Assembly: GCA_963836785.1 (NCBI GenBank)
Contig: CAWIKW010000004.1
Location: 62,001-126,000 of the forward strand
Source of the DNA: DASQPR01 sp963836785
GTDB lineage: Bacteria; Actinomycetota; Actinomycetes; Mycobacteriales; Micromonosporaceae
Direction of reading: 5' to 3'
DNA: 64,000 nt
Shown here: positions 18,318-26,014 of the stretch, piece after piece
How the letters are laid out: every line of letters begins with the position of its first letter
Numbering within the stretch: position 1 is the stretch's first letter
Notes under the pieces: model-generated
Seen by the model: only the letters and a program-made list of their open reading frames with translations
What the model was told of the DNA's origin: nothing
Databases searched by the model: none
Position numbers and translations under genes: made by a program

Positions 18318-18914
18318 GTGTCTCGTATCGTCCTGATCGCTTCCGCTATCTGTATCGTCACGCTGACGGCCGCATGCTCGACTGCTAGCCCGAGCGCGAT
18401 CTGGAAGGAACCGGCGACGACCGCCACATCGCCTAGCGCGATGCCAGCCAGTAGCGCCCCCACGAGGACACCGAAACCCGTCGCGACAATAACCGCCGCC
18501 TGTCCGTTGTTGTCCACGGGCGAACTCAAGACGCTGCTCGGCGGCGCCAACAGCCAGACCAAGGTGACGGCCGTCGAGAGTGCGCCGGACGCCAACCACG
18601 ACTTCGCGAGCTACGAGTGCAAGTACGGCAGCGGCGGCAAGCACCCGTTCGACCTCGTCGTCACGGCGGCCAAGCAGTACTTGTCGCCGCAGCAGGGTAT
18701 CGATGCCATCGCGAAGGGTAGCCACGTTGTCATACACAAGGTGACTGGCGTCGGCGAGGTAGGGACCTTCTTCACCGACTCGGACGGCCAGTCGTTGATC
18801 GCCGTGGCCAAGGTGTCCCACCGCGAGACCCGTACCGTCATCTTCTCTGCCCCGGCCGTCGTACCCGAGCAGAACTTCATCAACCTGGCGAAGCTGGTGC
18901 TCGCCCGGGTCTGA
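18318..18914 (+). CDS. Putative secreted lipoprotein
   Basis: A 198-aa protein whose N-terminus is a lipoprotein signal: a hydrophobic stretch (IVLIASAICIVTLTAAC) ending in the lipobox LTAAC, after which Cys would be lipidated. A Ser/Thr/Pro/Ala-rich spacer of about 40 residues follows. Then comes a compact domain with CPLLSTGELKTLLGG, a later Cys in SYECKYG and a hydrophobic C-terminal strand/helix (NFINLAKLVLARV). The two Cys of the domain may form a disulfide. It resembles small DUF3558-type actinobacterial lipoproteins, but I cannot assign it with certainty. A TAGTGT eight bases before GTG 18318 suggests a leaderless start; GTG 18306 would add four residues. Confidence 0.7.
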   Translation: MSRIVLIASAICIVTLTAACSTASPSAIWKEPATTATSPSAMPASSAPTRTPKPVATITAACPLLSTGELKTLLGGANSQTKVTAVESAPDANHDFASYECKYGSGGKHPFDLVVTAAKQYLSPQQGIDAIAKGSHVVIHKVTGVGEVGTFFTDSDGQSLIAVAKVSHRETRTVIFSAPAVVPEQNFINLAKLVLARV

Positions 18915-18996
18915 TGTGAGACGGCCACCGGACAATCCCAGCGCGGCGACATCCGCCTCGAACACGACCTGCTGGGCCGCGCCCGGATGACCGGGA

Positions 18997-19626
18997 CTAG
19001 GCGCCGGCCGGTTCAGCGGCGAGGGCGTCGAGGGCGACGTGCAGGCGCAGCTGGATGACGAGCAGGTCATCGACGTCGAGTGCGCGGGTCGCGCCGTCGG
19101 GCTCCCAGCCGGCCGAGGCGAGGAACGCCCGCGTCGCCGGATCGCCGTCATAGGCCCACGCGACGGCGGTGTCGAAGCCGTCGGCACGCCATCCGTCCAC
19201 GGCCGCCGCCAGCAGCCGGCTGCCGTGGCCGCGACGACCCCAGCGTGGCTCTACGAGCAGGTCGGTGATCGCTGCCGCCGTTTCGGGCAGTGGCTTCTCC
19301 TCCGGGGCGAGTGCCGCCTCGTCGGCCGGGCCGGTCGCGACGAATCCCACGACACGTGACCGCACCGCCGGTTCGCCGGCGGCGTCAGCGTCCGGCTCGT
19401 CCGGCGGCGGGCCGGTCTGCTCGATCGCGATCATGATGTGGTGTCGAGGCGACGGCGGCTCCTCGACGGCGGCCAGCCACTGCTCGGCCATCCAGGCCTC
19501 GTCCAACTCGGCCAGCACGCTGCGCGGGAGTAGCCGGCGGTACGCCGTACGCCAGGTCGCCAGTTGGATGCGTGCGATCTCGGACGCGTCGCCCGGACGA
19601 GCGGGGCGGACGAAACCGGTAGCCAT
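18997..19626 (-). CDS. GNAT family N-acetyltransferase (first of three)
   Basis: A 209-aa acetyltransferase. The N-terminus FVRPARPGDASEIARIQLATWRTAYRRLLP is the typical first strand and helix of GNAT proteins of this subtype. The acetyl-CoA region is ITDLLVEPRWGRRGHGSRLLAAAVDGWRADGFDTAVAWAYDGDPATRAFLASAGW, with a WGRRGHGS pyrophosphate loop. ATG 19626 has GAGG upstream. It ends the tandem set; only 5 bp separate it from the next GNAT, so the two are likely co-transcribed. Substrate unknown. Confidence 0.85.
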   Translation of the reverse strand: MATGFVRPARPGDASEIARIQLATWRTAYRRLLPRSVLAELDEAWMAEQWLAAVEEPPSPRHHIMIAIEQTGPPPDEPDADAAGEPAVRSRVVGFVATGPADEAALAPEEKPLPETAAAITDLLVEPRWGRRGHGSRLLAAAVDGWRADGFDTAVAWAYDGDPATRAFLASAGWEPDGATRALDVDDLLVIQLRLHVALDALAAEPAGA

Positions 19627-19631
19627 ACGCC

Positions 19632-20168
19632 TCAGCGTACGTGCAGCGTGTAACGCAACTCCTCGACCGGTCGCGCGCCGGGATAGTCGGCCGCGATGTC
19701 TTCGATCCGGGTCTCGCCGTCGGCAGCGTAACCGAACCGCTCGTAGAAACGTCGGGCGCGCGGATTGTCGGCCAGCACCCACAGCCGGATCTCGGCCACG
19801 CCATGACGGGTGAGATGGTCGACCGCCGCCCGCATGAGTGCGTGGCCGGCCCGGGTCGACCAATGCTCGGCGGCGACGTAGATGGCGAAGACCTCGCCGA
19901 CGGCCGGATCTGGGCCGCCTTCCGACCGTCGATAGCGGCCGACTGCGATGAACCCGACCACCTCGCCGTCGACCTCGGCGAGGAAGATGGCGCCCGGCGG
20001 CGTCCCTCCGTCGATGGCGCGGCGCCACATCGCCGTCCGGGCGTCGACGTCGAGGCGGTCGAGGAACTCCTGCGGCATGACACCGGCGTAGGCCGCCTGC
20101 CAGGTTCGGACGTGGATGTCGGCGATCCGCTCGCTGTCGTCGAGGGTCGCCGGCCGTACCGAGATCAT
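19632..20168 (-). CDS. GNAT family N-acetyltransferase (second of three)
   Basis: 178 aa. It begins MISVRPATLDDSERIADIHVRTWQAAYAGVMP and carries the acetyl-CoA segment VGEVFAIYVAAEHWSTRAGHALMRAAVDHL, then ADNPRARRFYERFGYAADGE. It is clearly a paralogue of the next gene (roughly half the residues identical, same start MISVRPA). The shared upstream sequence (GATAGGAAC before ATG) shows that the duplication included the leader. Substrate unknown. Confidence 0.88.
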   Translation of the reverse strand: MISVRPATLDDSERIADIHVRTWQAAYAGVMPQEFLDRLDVDARTAMWRRAIDGGTPPGAIFLAEVDGEVVGFIAVGRYRRSEGGPDPAVGEVFAIYVAAEHWSTRAGHALMRAAVDHLTRHGVAEIRLWVLADNPRARRFYERFGYAADGETRIEDIAADYPGARPVEELRYTLHVR

Positions 20169-20209
20169 GTGATGTTCCTATCGGCGCGGCGCAAGCAGCG
20201 TCAACGTGT

Positions 20210-20755
20210 TTATCCGCGGCGCGCATCGCACAGCGTGTACCGGACATGCTCGATCGGGGTGGCGTCCGGGTAGTCGGCGCCGACCGGCACGAGGCGCGAC
20301 CCTCCGTCGGCGACGAATCCGAAGCGCTCGTAGAAACGACGGGCCCGCGGGTTGTCCGCGATGACCCACAACCGAATCTCGCTGAGGCCGTTCCGGACCA
20401 GGTGGTCTATGCCCGCGCGCAGGAGGGCGGGCCCGACGCCGGCGGACCAATGCTCCGGTACGACATAGATCGCGAGGATCTCCCCGGCGGCCGGGTCGCG
20501 AACGCCATCACCGTCGCGGAACCGACCGACTGTGGCGTGGCCCACGATCTCGTGGTCGACCTCCGCGACGAAACACGCGTCCGGCGGCGTTTGCTCGGCG
20601 ATCTGTCTGCGCCGTCGTTCGGCCCACACCGACGGATCGAAGCTCGCCAGATAGGCCGCCGGCAGCACATGGGCGTAGGCCGCCTGCCACGTCCTGATGT
20701 GGGCGCGCGCGATCCGGTCGCTGTCGTCAACGATCGCCGGCCGTACCGAGATCAT
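20210..20755 (-). CDS. GNAT family N-acetyltransferase (third of three)
   Basis: 181 aa, MISVRPAIVDDSDRIARAHIRTWQAAYAHVLP..., with acetyl-CoA segment AGEILAIYVVPEHWSAGVGPALLRAGIDHL and ADNPRARRFYERFGFVADGG. A paralogue of the preceding gene. The 38 bp upstream align without gaps with those of the second copy, including a TTGACG, a 17-bp spacer and ATAGGA seven bases before ATG. AGGA may act as Shine-Dalgarno or as part of a poor -10. It is divergent from the alkX-type gene. Confidence 0.88.
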   Translation of the reverse strand: MISVRPAIVDDSDRIARAHIRTWQAAYAHVLPAAYLASFDPSVWAERRRRQIAEQTPPDACFVAEVDHEIVGHATVGRFRDGDGVRDPAAGEILAIYVVPEHWSAGVGPALLRAGIDHLVRNGLSEIRLWVIADNPRARRFYERFGFVADGGSRLVPVGADYPDATPIEHVRYTLCDARRG

Positions 20756-20838
20756 GCGACGTTCCTATCCGCGTGGCCCATGTGGCGTCAACGCAGAAAG
20801 CCGCCTCACGAGCACCGCGTTGTGTCGGACCGTACGGA

Positions 20839-20844
20839 TACGCT
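20839..20844 (+). promoter_or_regulatory. -10 element of the AlkX-type gene (leaderless)
   Basis: TACGCT, six bases before ATG 20851, with no Shine-Dalgarno. Confidence 0.45.
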
Positions 20845-20850
20845 CGCGCG

Positions 20851-22134
20851 ATGGACTCGCTGTCGGTGGCGCAAGCACGCCGGATCGCCCTCGCCGCGAC
20901 CGGGTTCGGCGACCCGCGCCCAACCGGTGCGATCAGCGTCCGGCATCTGCGTCGCGTGCTGGAGCGCGTGGCGCTGTTCCAGATCGACTCCGTCAACGTG
21001 CTGCAGCGAGCCCACTACCTGCCGCTGTATAGCCGCCTCGGTCCGTACCCGACGTCGTTGCTGGATCGGGCGGCGTACGGGCCACACCGGCGCGGCACCG
21101 GCGGCGTCCAGCTCGATCCGCTCCAGTTCTCCGGCCGGCTCTTCGAATACTGGGGCCACGTCGCGTCGTACCTGCCGGTCGAGCTGCATCCGTTGATGCA
21201 GTGGCGGATGAAGGACGACCATCCGTGGCCGGGCGTCCAACGGATCGCGCGGGAGAAGCCAAAACTCATGTCGTTCATTCGCGACGAAATCGCCGCGAAC
21301 GGGCCGATGACCGCGGCCCACCTCGAGTCGGACATGCCGCGGCCGTCCGGCAACTGGGGCTGGAACTGGTCCGACGCCAAGATCGTTCTTGAATGGCTGT
21401 TCTGGCGGGGCGACGTGCTGGTCAGCAAGCGCAACTCCGGCTTCGCCCGGCTGTACGACGTGCCGGAGCGCGTCCTGCCGCCGGAGGTTCTCGCCGCGCC
21501 CCGACCGGACGACGCGGCGGCGATGCGCGCGCTCGTCGGGCTGTCGGCGCGCGTGATGGGCGTCGCGAACGACGTCGAGCTGCGTGACTACTTCCGGTTG
21601 CCCGTGGCCGGTTTCCGCGCGGCCATTAAGGAGCTGGTCGAGTCCGGCGAGTTGATCCGAGTCGAGGTCGACGGCTCGAAAGGCGTGTCCTACCTGCATC
21701 GAGATGCGCGTGTGCCACGCCGTGTCACGGCGGCCACGCTGGTGAGCCCGTTCGATCCGATCGTGTGGCACCGCGGTCGCACCGAGCGACTCTTCGACTT
21801 CAACTACCGCATCGAGATCTACGTCCCGGCGCCCAAGCGAATCTATGGGTATTACGTGCTGCCGTTCCTGCTCGGTGATCGACTCGTGGCCCGGGTCGAC
21901 CTGAAGGCGGACCGGCAGACCGGGGTGCTGCAGGTTCCGGGGGCGTACGGCGAGCCCGGCGCACCGGCCCACACGGCGGATGCGCTCGCCGCGGAGCTCG
22001 TTCGCCTGGCCGGCTGGCTCGGACTAGCGGCTGTCGAACCGCCGACCCGCGGCGATCTTGCCGCAAAGCTCGCCGGCGCGCTCAAGACGGTAAGCGCCGC
22101 CGGAGCCGGACCCGGGTTGGCGGCCGCGCCGTAG
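20851..22134 (+). CDS. YcaQ/AlkX-type DNA glycosylase (winged-helix family)
   Basis: Member of the HTH_42 winged-helix family, whose E. coli representative YcaQ unhooks interstrand crosslinks by removing alkylated bases. The 427-aa protein has the diagnostic Q-x-D pair in ALFQIDSVNVLQRAHYLPLYSRLG (Gln44, Asp46). FEYWGHVASYLPVELHPLMQWRM and a C-terminal half (LVSPFDPIVWHRGRTERLFDFNYRIEIYVPAPKRIYGYYVLPFLLGDRLVARVDLKADR) typical of the family follow. ATG 20851 is chosen because the domain begins within ten residues and a -10 lies just upstream. It is isolated from the other repair genes and divergent from the GNAT set. Confidence 0.85.
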   Translation: MDSLSVAQARRIALAATGFGDPRPTGAISVRHLRRVLERVALFQIDSVNVLQRAHYLPLYSRLGPYPTSLLDRAAYGPHRRGTGGVQLDPLQFSGRLFEYWGHVASYLPVELHPLMQWRMKDDHPWPGVQRIAREKPKLMSFIRDEIAANGPMTAAHLESDMPRPSGNWGWNWSDAKIVLEWLFWRGDVLVSKRNSGFARLYDVPERVLPPEVLAAPRPDDAAAMRALVGLSARVMGVANDVELRDYFRLPVAGFRAAIKELVESGELIRVEVDGSKGVSYLHRDARVPRRVTAATLVSPFDPIVWHRGRTERLFDFNYRIEIYVPAPKRIYGYYVLPFLLGDRLVARVDLKADRQTGVLQVPGAYGEPGAPAHTADALAAELVRLAGWLGLAAVEPPTRGDLAAKLAGALKTVSAAGAGPGLAAAP

Positions 22135-22270
22135 CGCCCGCGACGTGCGGGTCGGACCGGGCGGGTCGGCGGCGTGGCCGGTGTAGCGTTGTGGCGACAC
22201 GGAACACGGCCTCCGGCGGTGGCCGATGGGCCGATGGGGCGATGACCGGGCAGCTCGATCCGAGGCGGCG

Positions 22271-22906
22271 ATGACCCAGACGTACGAGCCGGTGGGTCAG
22301 CCGGAAAACGCCGCGTACGGCGTTGCCGGCGACGGGCACCAGCACGCATACGGCTACGTGTACGCCTTCCCGCCCGCCGCGTCATCCGGAACCGCACCGG
22401 CACCAGGGATGTATGCGCCGCCCGGTATGGTGGCGATGCCGGCGCAGTACGCCTATCCCGACGATCGGTTCGGCCGGCTCATGCTGCGCACCTGGGACCG
22501 CTCGCCGCGCTGGGCCGCACCGCTGGCCGTCCTGTTCTGCTTTCTCGGCGGCGTCGCGTACACGTTGCTCACGCATCCGACCTCATCGGACGCGGCGTCG
22601 ACGCCGAACTGCATCATCAAGCTCACGACGGGATTCGACTGCCCCGGCTGCGGCGGCACCCGCGCGTTCTACTACCTCATGCACGGCAACGTCCTCGCCG
22701 CCGCGCGGAGCCATCTCGTCCTGGTCTTCGCCGCGCCGTATCTCGTGTACATGTACGTCGCCTGGGCTGGCGGCGCGATGTTCAACTGGAAGCTGCCGGC
22801 GTTTCGGCCCAGCCCGCGCGCGATCGGTGTGTTCCTCGGCGTGTGGCTGGTATTCAGCGTGTTGCGCAACCTGCCGTGGGCGCCGTTCACCTGGCTCTAC
22901 GTCTGA
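22271..22906 (+). CDS. DUF2752 membrane protein
   Basis: A 211-aa membrane protein with a cytoplasmic, Tyr/Pro/Ala-rich N-terminus of about 70 residues. A first membrane helix (APLAVLFCFLGGVAYTLL) precedes the DUF2752 signature CPGCGGTRAFYYLMHGNVLAAARSHLVL, and two further helices end the protein. Family members are of unknown function; the CPGCGGTR motif resembles a metal or redox site. ATG 22271 has GAGG five bases before it. It has no obvious partners. Confidence 0.82.
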   Translation: MTQTYEPVGQPENAAYGVAGDGHQHAYGYVYAFPPAASSGTAPAPGMYAPPGMVAMPAQYAYPDDRFGRLMLRTWDRSPRWAAPLAVLFCFLGGVAYTLLTHPTSSDAASTPNCIIKLTTGFDCPGCGGTRAFYYLMHGNVLAAARSHLVLVFAAPYLVYMYVAWAGGAMFNWKLPAFRPSPRAIGVFLGVWLVFSVLRNLPWAPFTWLYV

Positions 22907-22917
22907 CGGTCACGCGC

Positions 22918-22985
22918 CGCGCCGCCGAGCCACCGCGCCGCTGAGGAACCGCGCCGCAGGACCGCGCCGCCAGGAACCGCGCCGC
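22918..22985. repeat. Degenerate array of CCGCGCCGC units
   Basis: CCGCGCCGC recurs at 22918, 22933, 22949, 22962 and 22977, separated by A/G-rich linkers of 4-7 bases such as AGGA. The array lies in the 232-bp gap between two convergent genes; the rest of that gap shows no gene. Confidence 0.6.
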
Positions 22986-23138
22986 CGAGCCAGCGCAGCC
23001 CGACGAGCCGCCGGCGCGGGCGGCTGACCCCGGCACGCCGACGGGCGGCCCCGTGCCGGCACTGCCGACGCGCGACCGCCCGTCTTCCCTTGGCGAGCAA
23101 AGATTCTGAACCGCGGAACCTCGTCGGGGCCGTACCCG

Positions 23139-24011
23139 TTAGTCGGTGGCCTCGTCCTCGGCGGTGTCGACGGCGGCTGAACCAGCTGAACCGGCGGTTT
23201 TGGGCTGCGCGGGGCTGCTCGTGGCCCGGCGGATGACCACATCGCCGCTCACCGTGCGGATGCTCAATTCCAGGCTGGCCGAGGATCCGGTCGGCGAGTT
23301 GTCCGAGACGTTGAGCTCACTGCGGGTATCGCCCGAGATCGTGCTGACGTCCATCCATACGGCCGTGCCCTCGGCCACGCCGACCGTGACGTCGCCGGAA
23401 GCGGTGTGGATGTTGGTCTGGCCGCGGGCGACGTTGCCGATCTGGAAGTCGCCGGAGGCGCTGCTCGCCCGCACCGACCCGCCGATCGCCTCGATGATGA
23501 CGTCGCCGCTCGCGGACTTCGAGGTGAAGTCCCCGCCGACGATGCCGCCGCGCACGTCGCCCGAGGCGCCGTCCGCGTTCATCGCGCCGTCGACGCGTCG
23601 GAACTGGGTGTCGCCGGATGCTGAGTGCCGGCGCAGATCGCCGGTGACGTGCTCGATACGCAGGTCGCCCGACGCCGTGTTGATGTCGGCGCTGGCGAGG
23701 CGGCCGTCGACCGTTACGTCCGCGGACGCGGTACGCGCCATGATCCGGCTCTCGGCGGGCAGGCGGACCGTGACATCGACGGACGGCGACCGGCGCACGA
23801 TGAAGCCGCGCGCCTGCGGCGTCTCGATGAGGAGACCGTCGGCGGTCATTTCGACAATGGTCTCCGCAGCGGCCTGGCGGGCGGCGTCGCTGGAGTTGCC
23901 CGGCCGCACGTCGACAACGACCGAGTCACGCTGTTCGGCGACGAACCGCAGCGAGCCGGACGAGATCCGGACGGTCGCGGAGATCGGTCCGGAGACTGGA
24001 AATTCAGGCAT
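23139..24011 (-). CDS. DUF4097 beta-strand repeat protein
   Basis: A 290-aa protein built from short beta-strand repeats ending in a TASGD/SASGD/ISGD motif: DINTASGDLRIEHVTGDL, HSASGDTQFRRVDG, DGASGDVRGGIVGG, SKSASGDVIIEAIGG, SSASGDFQIGNV, HTASGDVTVG. This is the right-handed helix-like DUF4097 (putative adhesin) fold. There is no signal peptide, so it is likely cytoplasmic. The last 35 residues are disordered (SSPAQPKTAGSAGSAA). AAGGAGCG precedes the ATG. DUF4097 genes commonly follow a ribbon-helix-helix regulator gene in actinobacteria, as here. A heptamer repeat lies 23-57 bases upstream of the start. Confidence 0.88.
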   Translation of the reverse strand: MPEFPVSGPISATVRISSGSLRFVAEQRDSVVVDVRPGNSSDAARQAAAETIVEMTADGLLIETPQARGFIVRRSPSVDVTVRLPAESRIMARTASADVTVDGRLASADINTASGDLRIEHVTGDLRRHSASGDTQFRRVDGAMNADGASGDVRGGIVGGDFTSKSASGDVIIEAIGGSVRASSASGDFQIGNVARGQTNIHTASGDVTVGVAEGTAVWMDVSTISGDTRSELNVSDNSPTGSSASLELSIRTVSGDVVIRRATSSPAQPKTAGSAGSAAVDTAEDEATD

Positions 24012-24033
24012 GATGACGCTCCTTGCGGGTGGC

Positions 24034-24068
24034 GGATGGCGGATGGCGGATGGCGGATGGCGGATGGC
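24034..24068. repeat. Heptanucleotide repeat, five perfect copies
   Basis: GGATGGC occurs five times in a row (24034-24040 to 24062-24068), flanked by one degenerate copy (GGGTGGC). It lies between the RHH regulator gene and the DUF4097 start. Slippage would change spacing by 7 bp. Confidence 0.95.
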
Positions 24069-24204
24069 GTGCGCTTATGGACGATCAGCTGTACGGAAAT
24101 CTGCGGTCGGACAGCAAGCAGCGTTGTCCCGGCCGCTGGGCGGGCCCCGATAGCGGTTCGGTGGTGGTTCGGTCCGGCCATGGACCCGGACGTCGAGTCG
24201 GCCG

Positions 24205-24753
24205 TCAGGCCTGGGCGAAGCCGGTGATGCGCCGGCCCGGCCCGCGCCGTGGCGGTGATGGTGGGGTCGGCGGTGTGGGTGGACGGCCGATCGCGGTCGC
24301 GACCGCGCGGACGAGCCAAGCGTTGACCGAGATCCCTTCGACCGCGGCCATGCGTTCGACCTGCTCCTTCAGCGGTTCGGGCAGCCGGAGGGTCACCCGG
24401 GCGAGATCTCCGGCGCCGGCGTCGCGAGCCGCCGCCCGCAGTTGCTCGGCGGCCTCGGCGAGCTGCTCGCTCACGGTCGGCGCGGACGCGACCGGCTCGT
24501 CGGCGACGTCATCGATCTCGGTGACCGTGAGGTCGGCCTGGCGGCCGCGGAGCCGTACGTCGACCGTCGCCGAGCGCAACCGTGCGGTGATCTCGGCCGC
24601 CGCGTCGGACAGGGCCTCGAGCAGCAGTAACCGGGCCGATGATTCAATCGAGCTGCCCAGGAGTTCGGCGGCCCGGATCACCTCCGGCCCGCCCGGCGCG
24701 GCGCTGGCGGCAAGATCGCGCTGCAGCCCGTCGATGTACGGTGTCAAATCCAT
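24205..24753 (-). CDS. Ribbon-helix-helix regulator (HicB/Arc-like)
   Basis: A 182-aa protein. The first 100 residues are helical (MDLTPYIDGLQRDLAASA..., then SSARLLLLEALSDAAAEITARL). The ribbon-helix-helix domain is ARVTLRLPEPLKEQVERMAAVEGISVNAWLVRAVATAIG (about 125-165), with RVTLRL as the DNA-contacting strand. A Pro/Arg-rich tail follows. Such proteins are often annotated as HicB-family antitoxins in actinobacteria and pair with a DUF4097 gene; I see no toxin gene. ATG 24753 is six bases from the -10, giving a leaderless mRNA. Its promoter holds an array of GACGTC cores, suggesting autoregulation. Confidence 0.82.
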   Translation of the reverse strand: MDLTPYIDGLQRDLAASAAPGGPEVIRAAELLGSSIESSARLLLLEALSDAAAEITARLRSATVDVRLRGRQADLTVTEIDDVADEPVASAPTVSEQLAEAAEQLRAAARDAGAGDLARVTLRLPEPLKEQVERMAAVEGISVNAWLVRAVATAIGRPPTPPTPPSPPRRGPGRRITGFAQA

Positions 24754-24759
24754 GACGCC

Positions 24760-24815
24760 ATCATGGCAACTGAATGACGTCATGTCAAGTCATCGACGAC
24801 GTCACTTTGACGTCA
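24760..24815 (-). promoter_or_regulatory. Promoter and operator array of the RHH regulator
   Basis: On the reverse strand TTGACA (24783-24788), a 17-bp spacer, then CATGAT (24760-24765), with ATG six bases further. Perfect TGACGTCA palindromes lie at 24775-24782 (in the spacer) and 24808-24815, and a third GACGTC core at 24798-24803. Core-to-core distances are 22 and 11 bp, whole turns of the helix, as expected for cooperative RHH dimers. Confidence 0.65.
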
Positions 24816-24997
24816 GACGACATCGCGGTCCGATGAGCCGGGCAACCCGCGGCCGGGATGTGACCCGGGTGTCGGGTGACCGAAACACGGGGTCGGCGCC
24901 AACCGTTAGGCTCGCGATAGTCCCGTACGGCGACGGCGCAACCACACCACGCGTCCCACCAGTCCGGGTGCTCCGCCGGCGGAGAGGAGTCGACCAC

Positions 24998-25864
24998 GTG
25001 AACAGCACCGCGTCAGCCGACGTCGTCCTCGTCGCGTGGACACATTTCGCACCGCCGGCCGACGCGGACCTGATCACGACGAACGGCACCCGGTGGCGCA
25101 GCGATGCCGACGGCGGCCAGGCGCTGGCCGAGTTCGCCGGGCGCGCCTGCTACCAGGCCTGGCACAAGCCGAACCCGTCGACCGCGACGAACGCCGGATA
25201 CCTGCGACACATCCTCGAGGTCGGTCACCTATCGGTGATCGAGCACGCCAGCGCGACGTTCTACGTCACCGGCGTGTCGCGATCGCTGACCCACGAGTTG
25301 ATCCGGCACCGGCACTTTTCCTTCAGCCAACTGTCACAGCGCTATGTGCCGTCCGGCGATGCGCCGATGGTCGAGCCCGATGTCATCGCGGGCGACCCGG
25401 AGCTCCACCGCATCTTCGCCGCGGCCACCGATGCCAGCCTGACCGCGTACCGTGAGTTGCTGGCCGGTCTCGAGGGCCGGCTCGCGACCGGCAGCGGGGC
25501 GCCCGCGGCCACGACCTCGGCCGGCGGTAGCGCGGCGGCGCACGGCTCGGCGCCGCGCGCCGACGGCACCGCCCCGACGGCGGGAAGTGCGACGGTGCGC
25601 CGCAAACAGGCGCGGCAGGCGGCCCGGTCGGTGCTCCCGAACGCGACCGAGACCCGCATCGTCGTGACCGGCAACTATCGGGCGTGGCGGCACTTCATCG
25701 CGGTCCGAGCCACCGAGCCGGCCGACGTCGAAATTCGCGAACTTGCCATCGCGTGTCTCCGCCAGCTCCAACACATCGCGCCGAACGTGTTCGGCGACTT
25801 CGTCATTTCAACGCTCGCCGACGGCACCGAGGTCGCGGCGAGCCCCTATGCCACCGAGGGTTGA
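24998..25864 (+). CDS. thyX: Flavin-dependent thymidylate synthase ThyX
   Basis: Makes dTMP from dUMP with FAD, NADPH and methylenetetrahydrofolate. The 288-aa protein has the ThyX signature RHRHFSFSQLSQR (RHR-x7-S, residues 103-113). EVGHLSVIEHASATFYVTGVSRSLTHELIRHRHFS precedes it, and VLPNATETRIVVTGNYRAWRHFIAVRATEPADVEIRELA follows. Between the helical middle and VRRKQARQAARSVLPNATE there is a low-complexity Gly/Ala/Ser/Thr/Pro insertion of about 35-40 residues that the mycobacterial protein lacks. GTG 24998 has GGAGAGGAG upstream. The thyX-dapA-rnj order is conserved. Confidence 0.95.
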   Translation: MNSTASADVVLVAWTHFAPPADADLITTNGTRWRSDADGGQALAEFAGRACYQAWHKPNPSTATNAGYLRHILEVGHLSVIEHASATFYVTGVSRSLTHELIRHRHFSFSQLSQRYVPSGDAPMVEPDVIAGDPELHRIFAAATDASLTAYRELLAGLEGRLATGSGAPAATTSAGGSAAAHGSAPRADGTAPTAGSATVRRKQARQAARSVLPNATETRIVVTGNYRAWRHFIAVRATEPADVEIRELAIACLRQLQHIAPNVFGDFVISTLADGTEVAASPYATEG

Positions 25865-25956
25865 CCACGACCTTCCGAGGCCGGACGTCGCGCGACGACG
25901 GCACGGAAGGGGCGAACCTCACGAACACCCACGGCCGGAAAGGCCGCCGCACAGGT

Positions 25957-25962
25957 TAGGTT
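25957..25962 (+). promoter_or_regulatory. -10 element of dapA (leaderless)
   Basis: TAGGTT, seven bases before ATG 25970; no Shine-Dalgarno. Confidence 0.5.
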
Positions 25963-25969
25963 GACGTAT

Positions 25970-26014
25970 ATGACCACAACGGGCATGAGCACCACGGGCA
26001 TGACCACCACGGGA
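25970..26014. repeat. 15-bp tandem repeat at the dapA start
   Basis: Three units beginning ATGACCACAACGGGC, ATGAGCACCACGGGC and ATGACCACCACGGGA. Each begins with ATG in the reading frame. Confidence 0.9.

Noticed and set aside
24092..24101. TGTACGGAA-like sequence before the DUF4097 gene
   Set aside because: Lacks the right arm TTCCGTACA and the GTTGG extension, so not counted as a fourth palindromic element.
24205..24753. HicAB toxin-antitoxin system
   Set aside because: The RHH protein resembles HicB-type regulators, but no small HicA-like toxin lies on either side; its neighbours are DUF4097 and thyX.
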